Shown: positions 6,937-7,918 of the stretch, in pieces
Layout: every line of letters starts with the position of its first letter
How positions within the stretch are numbered: the first letter of the stretch is position 1
Origin: an uncultured Myxococcales bacterium
GTDB lineage: Bacteria > Myxococcota_A > Polyangia > Polyangiales > Polyangiaceae
Length of the DNA stretch: 7,918 nt
Reading direction: 5' to 3'
NCBI GenBank assembly: GCA_937998045.1
Contig: CALKVG010000106.1
Coordinates: 1-7,918 of the forward strand
Program-made: the position numbers and the translations under genes
The notes under the pieces: model-generated
Seen by the model: only the letters and a program-made list of their open reading frames with translations
Told to the model about the DNA's origin: nothing
Database searches by the model: none

Positions 6937-7593
6937 ATGGCGACGGCGTTCGCATCGCTCAGCTTCGAGGCACTCGCGGCCCTGCTCGCGCCGCCGCGCT
7001 GCGCCGCGTGCGACGCGCGGGTGGCGCTGCTGGCGGCTTTTTGCCCGGCGTGCGCGGCAGGCGCGGAGCGCGCGCGCATCGACGACGCGCGGGCGATCGC
7101 CGCGTTCGTCTACGGCGGCCCGGTCGCCCGGGCGATCGCGCGGTTCAAGTACGAGGACCGCCCCGACCTCGCGCGCCCGCTGGCGGACCTATTGTGGCGC
7201 GCCGTCGAGCCGCACGCGACCGCGCTCTCGGGAGCGGTCGTGGTGCCGGTCCCACTGCACCGGATGCGCCTCGCCGAGCGCGGCTACAATCAAGCCGCGT
7301 TGCTCGCGGCGCGGCTGGCGCGCCGCCTGGGCGCCCCGACGCTTCCGCTAGCGCTCGCGCGGGTTCGCGACACACCGCGGCAAGCGACGCTCGACCGCGA
7401 GGCCCGAAGGACGAACGTCGAGCGCGCGTTCCGCGTGCGCGCGCCGGCCGCCGTGCGCGGTCGGCGCGTACTGCTCGTCGACGACGTCTGCACGACAGGC
7501 GCAACGTTCGAGGCGTGCGCGCGCGTGCTGAGCGACGCGCGATCCGGCGACGTTTCGCTCGCGGTGGTGGCGCGTGCCGCAGCGAACACTTGA
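6937..7593 (+). CDS. comF: ComF family protein (phosphoribosyltransferase-like, putative DNA uptake/recombination factor)
   Basis: Protein of 218 residues in the ComF/ComFC (GntX-like) family. The N-terminal zinc-ribbon Cys pairs are CAAC (C22/C25) and CPAC (C36/C39). Next come the family blocks FKYEDRPDLARPLADLL and VPVPLHRMRLAERGYNQA. The PRPP-loop-like motif is VLLVDDVCTTGAT (178-190), with acidic pair D182/D183. In transformable bacteria ComFC-type proteins are needed to process incoming single-stranded DNA; whether they keep phosphoribosyltransferase activity is unclear. ATG 6937 follows the rimJ stop by 5 bp and directly follows GGCGGT, a poor Shine-Dalgarno, so translation may depend on coupling. 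It is the last gene of the cluster; a hairpin plus T tract follows. The family call is firm. The role in DNA uptake is inferred, since no other competence gene is in view. Confidence 0.93.
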   Translation: MATAFASLSFEALAALLAPPRCAACDARVALLAAFCPACAAGAERARIDDARAIAAFVYGGPVARAIARFKYEDRPDLARPLADLLWRAVEPHATALSGAVVVPVPLHRMRLAERGYNQAALLAARLARRLGAPTLPLALARVRDTPRQATLDREARRTNVERAFRVRAPAAVRGRRVLLVDDVCTTGATFEACARVLSDARSGDVSLAVVARAAANT

Positions 7594-7606
7594 GCCTGCG
7601 CCCTAC

Positions 7607-7645
7607 CGGACGCGTCGTGCGTCCGAGAGGAAAGGGCCTTTTTTT
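7607..7645 (+). terminator. Probable intrinsic terminator after comF
   Basis: A perfect inverted repeat, CGGACGC / GCGTCCG, forms a 7-bp stem with a 5-base loop (7607-7625), 13 bp after the comF stop. A run of seven T lies at 7639-7645, the longest T run I noticed in this GC-rich window. The T run is 13 bases beyond the stem rather than directly after it; a small AAAG/CTTT hairpin just before it could help. It fits the end of the operon, but the spacing makes it atypical. Confidence 0.5.
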
Positions 7646-7676
7646 CGCCGGGCGGAGTATCATCTCGCCGGAGCCT

Positions 7677-7918
7677 GTGACGCCCGACGACAAGAACAAC
7701 AAGGGCAGCCAAGCGGAATCCGGACGCAAGCCCTCGCCCAAGACCGCGGTGGGCGTGCCCGCAATCCCGGCCGATCCCGCGAGCGACGCGGCGCTCGGCG
7801 GGAAGAACAACAGCGGGCGCGCTGCAGGGATCCCGCGACCCACCGGGTCGAACAAGACGCTCCCCAGGTCGAACACGAGTCCGGCTGCGCCCGGTAACAG
7901 CGGCGCTTTGCACCCGGA
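7677..7918 (+). CDS. Hypothetical protein with disordered Asn/Lys/Pro/Ser-rich N-terminus (3' end outside window)
   Basis: A frame opens at GTG 7677 and stays open for 80 codons to the right edge, with about 85% G/C at third positions, which supports real coding. The start reads MTPDDKNNKGSQ. The visible part is low-complexity and hydrophilic (Asn, Lys, Ser, Pro, Gly, Ala) with two similar blocks, KNNKGS and KNNSGR, encoded by an identical 9-base AAGAACAAC. There is no signal peptide, membrane helix or recognisable domain, so this is probably a flexible leader ahead of a domain beyond the edge. GGAG lies 3 bp before the GTG, closer than ideal. An in-frame GTG at 7617 lies within the terminator hairpin and is less likely. 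I do not recognise the gene. Confidence 0.6.
   Translation, partial: MTPDDKNNKGSQAESGRKPSPKTAVGVPAIPADPASDAALGGKNNSGRAAGIPRPTGSNKTLPRSNTSPAAPGNSGALHP

Noticed and set aside
7145..7913. Two leftward open frames (243 and 207 residues) opposite comF and the right-edge gene
   Set aside because: They cross comF, the hairpin/T tract and the next gene, and their products are Arg/Ala/Ser-rich. Third-position bias supports the rightward genes instead.

Overview
This is a GC-rich window (roughly 70% GC or more by eye) with strongly G/C-biased third codon positions. It looks like chromosome from a myxobacterium or relative (Myxococcota). The lineage clue is the Ser/Thr kinase: an HRDVSPSN catalytic loop and a single transmembrane helix are a combination typical of those genomes. 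This is inference from protein style and base composition, not a database match.

Layout. Two genes read leftward: an ABC1/UbiB-family atypical kinase (2590 to 1154), then a beta-class (type III Mod-like) DNA methyltransferase (1099 to 1), which is cut by the left edge just after its SAM-binding motif. A 137-bp divergent gap (2591-2727) holds a perfect (GCGCG)x4 micro-repeat. Four genes then read rightward with tiny gaps (18, 7 and 5 bp), which strongly suggests one operon: a tail-anchored Ser/Thr protein kinase, the replication-restart helicase PriA, a RimJ-type N-acetyltransferase, and a ComF-family phosphoribosyltransferase-like protein. The cluster is followed by a hairpin and a T7 tract (7607-7645). 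A new GTG-started frame then begins at about 7677 and runs off the right edge as a disordered Asn/Lys/Pro/Ser-rich N-terminus.

How the genes may work together. PriA reloads replicative helicases at broken or recombining forks. ComF proteins act in ssDNA handling during natural transformation in several bacteria. In Bacillus the comF operon pairs a PriA-related helicase (ComFA) with ComFC, so priA and comF in one transcript suggest a DNA-uptake or recombination module, with the kinase as a possible regulator. That link is inference. The methyltransferase may be half of a type III restriction-modification system whose Res gene would lie left of the window, or it may be an orphan.

I found no RNA gene, CRISPR array, insertion sequence or prophage sign. 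Most of the window is conserved housekeeping-type DNA. I see no clearly new biological system; the interest lies in gene arrangement and a few unusual protein details.
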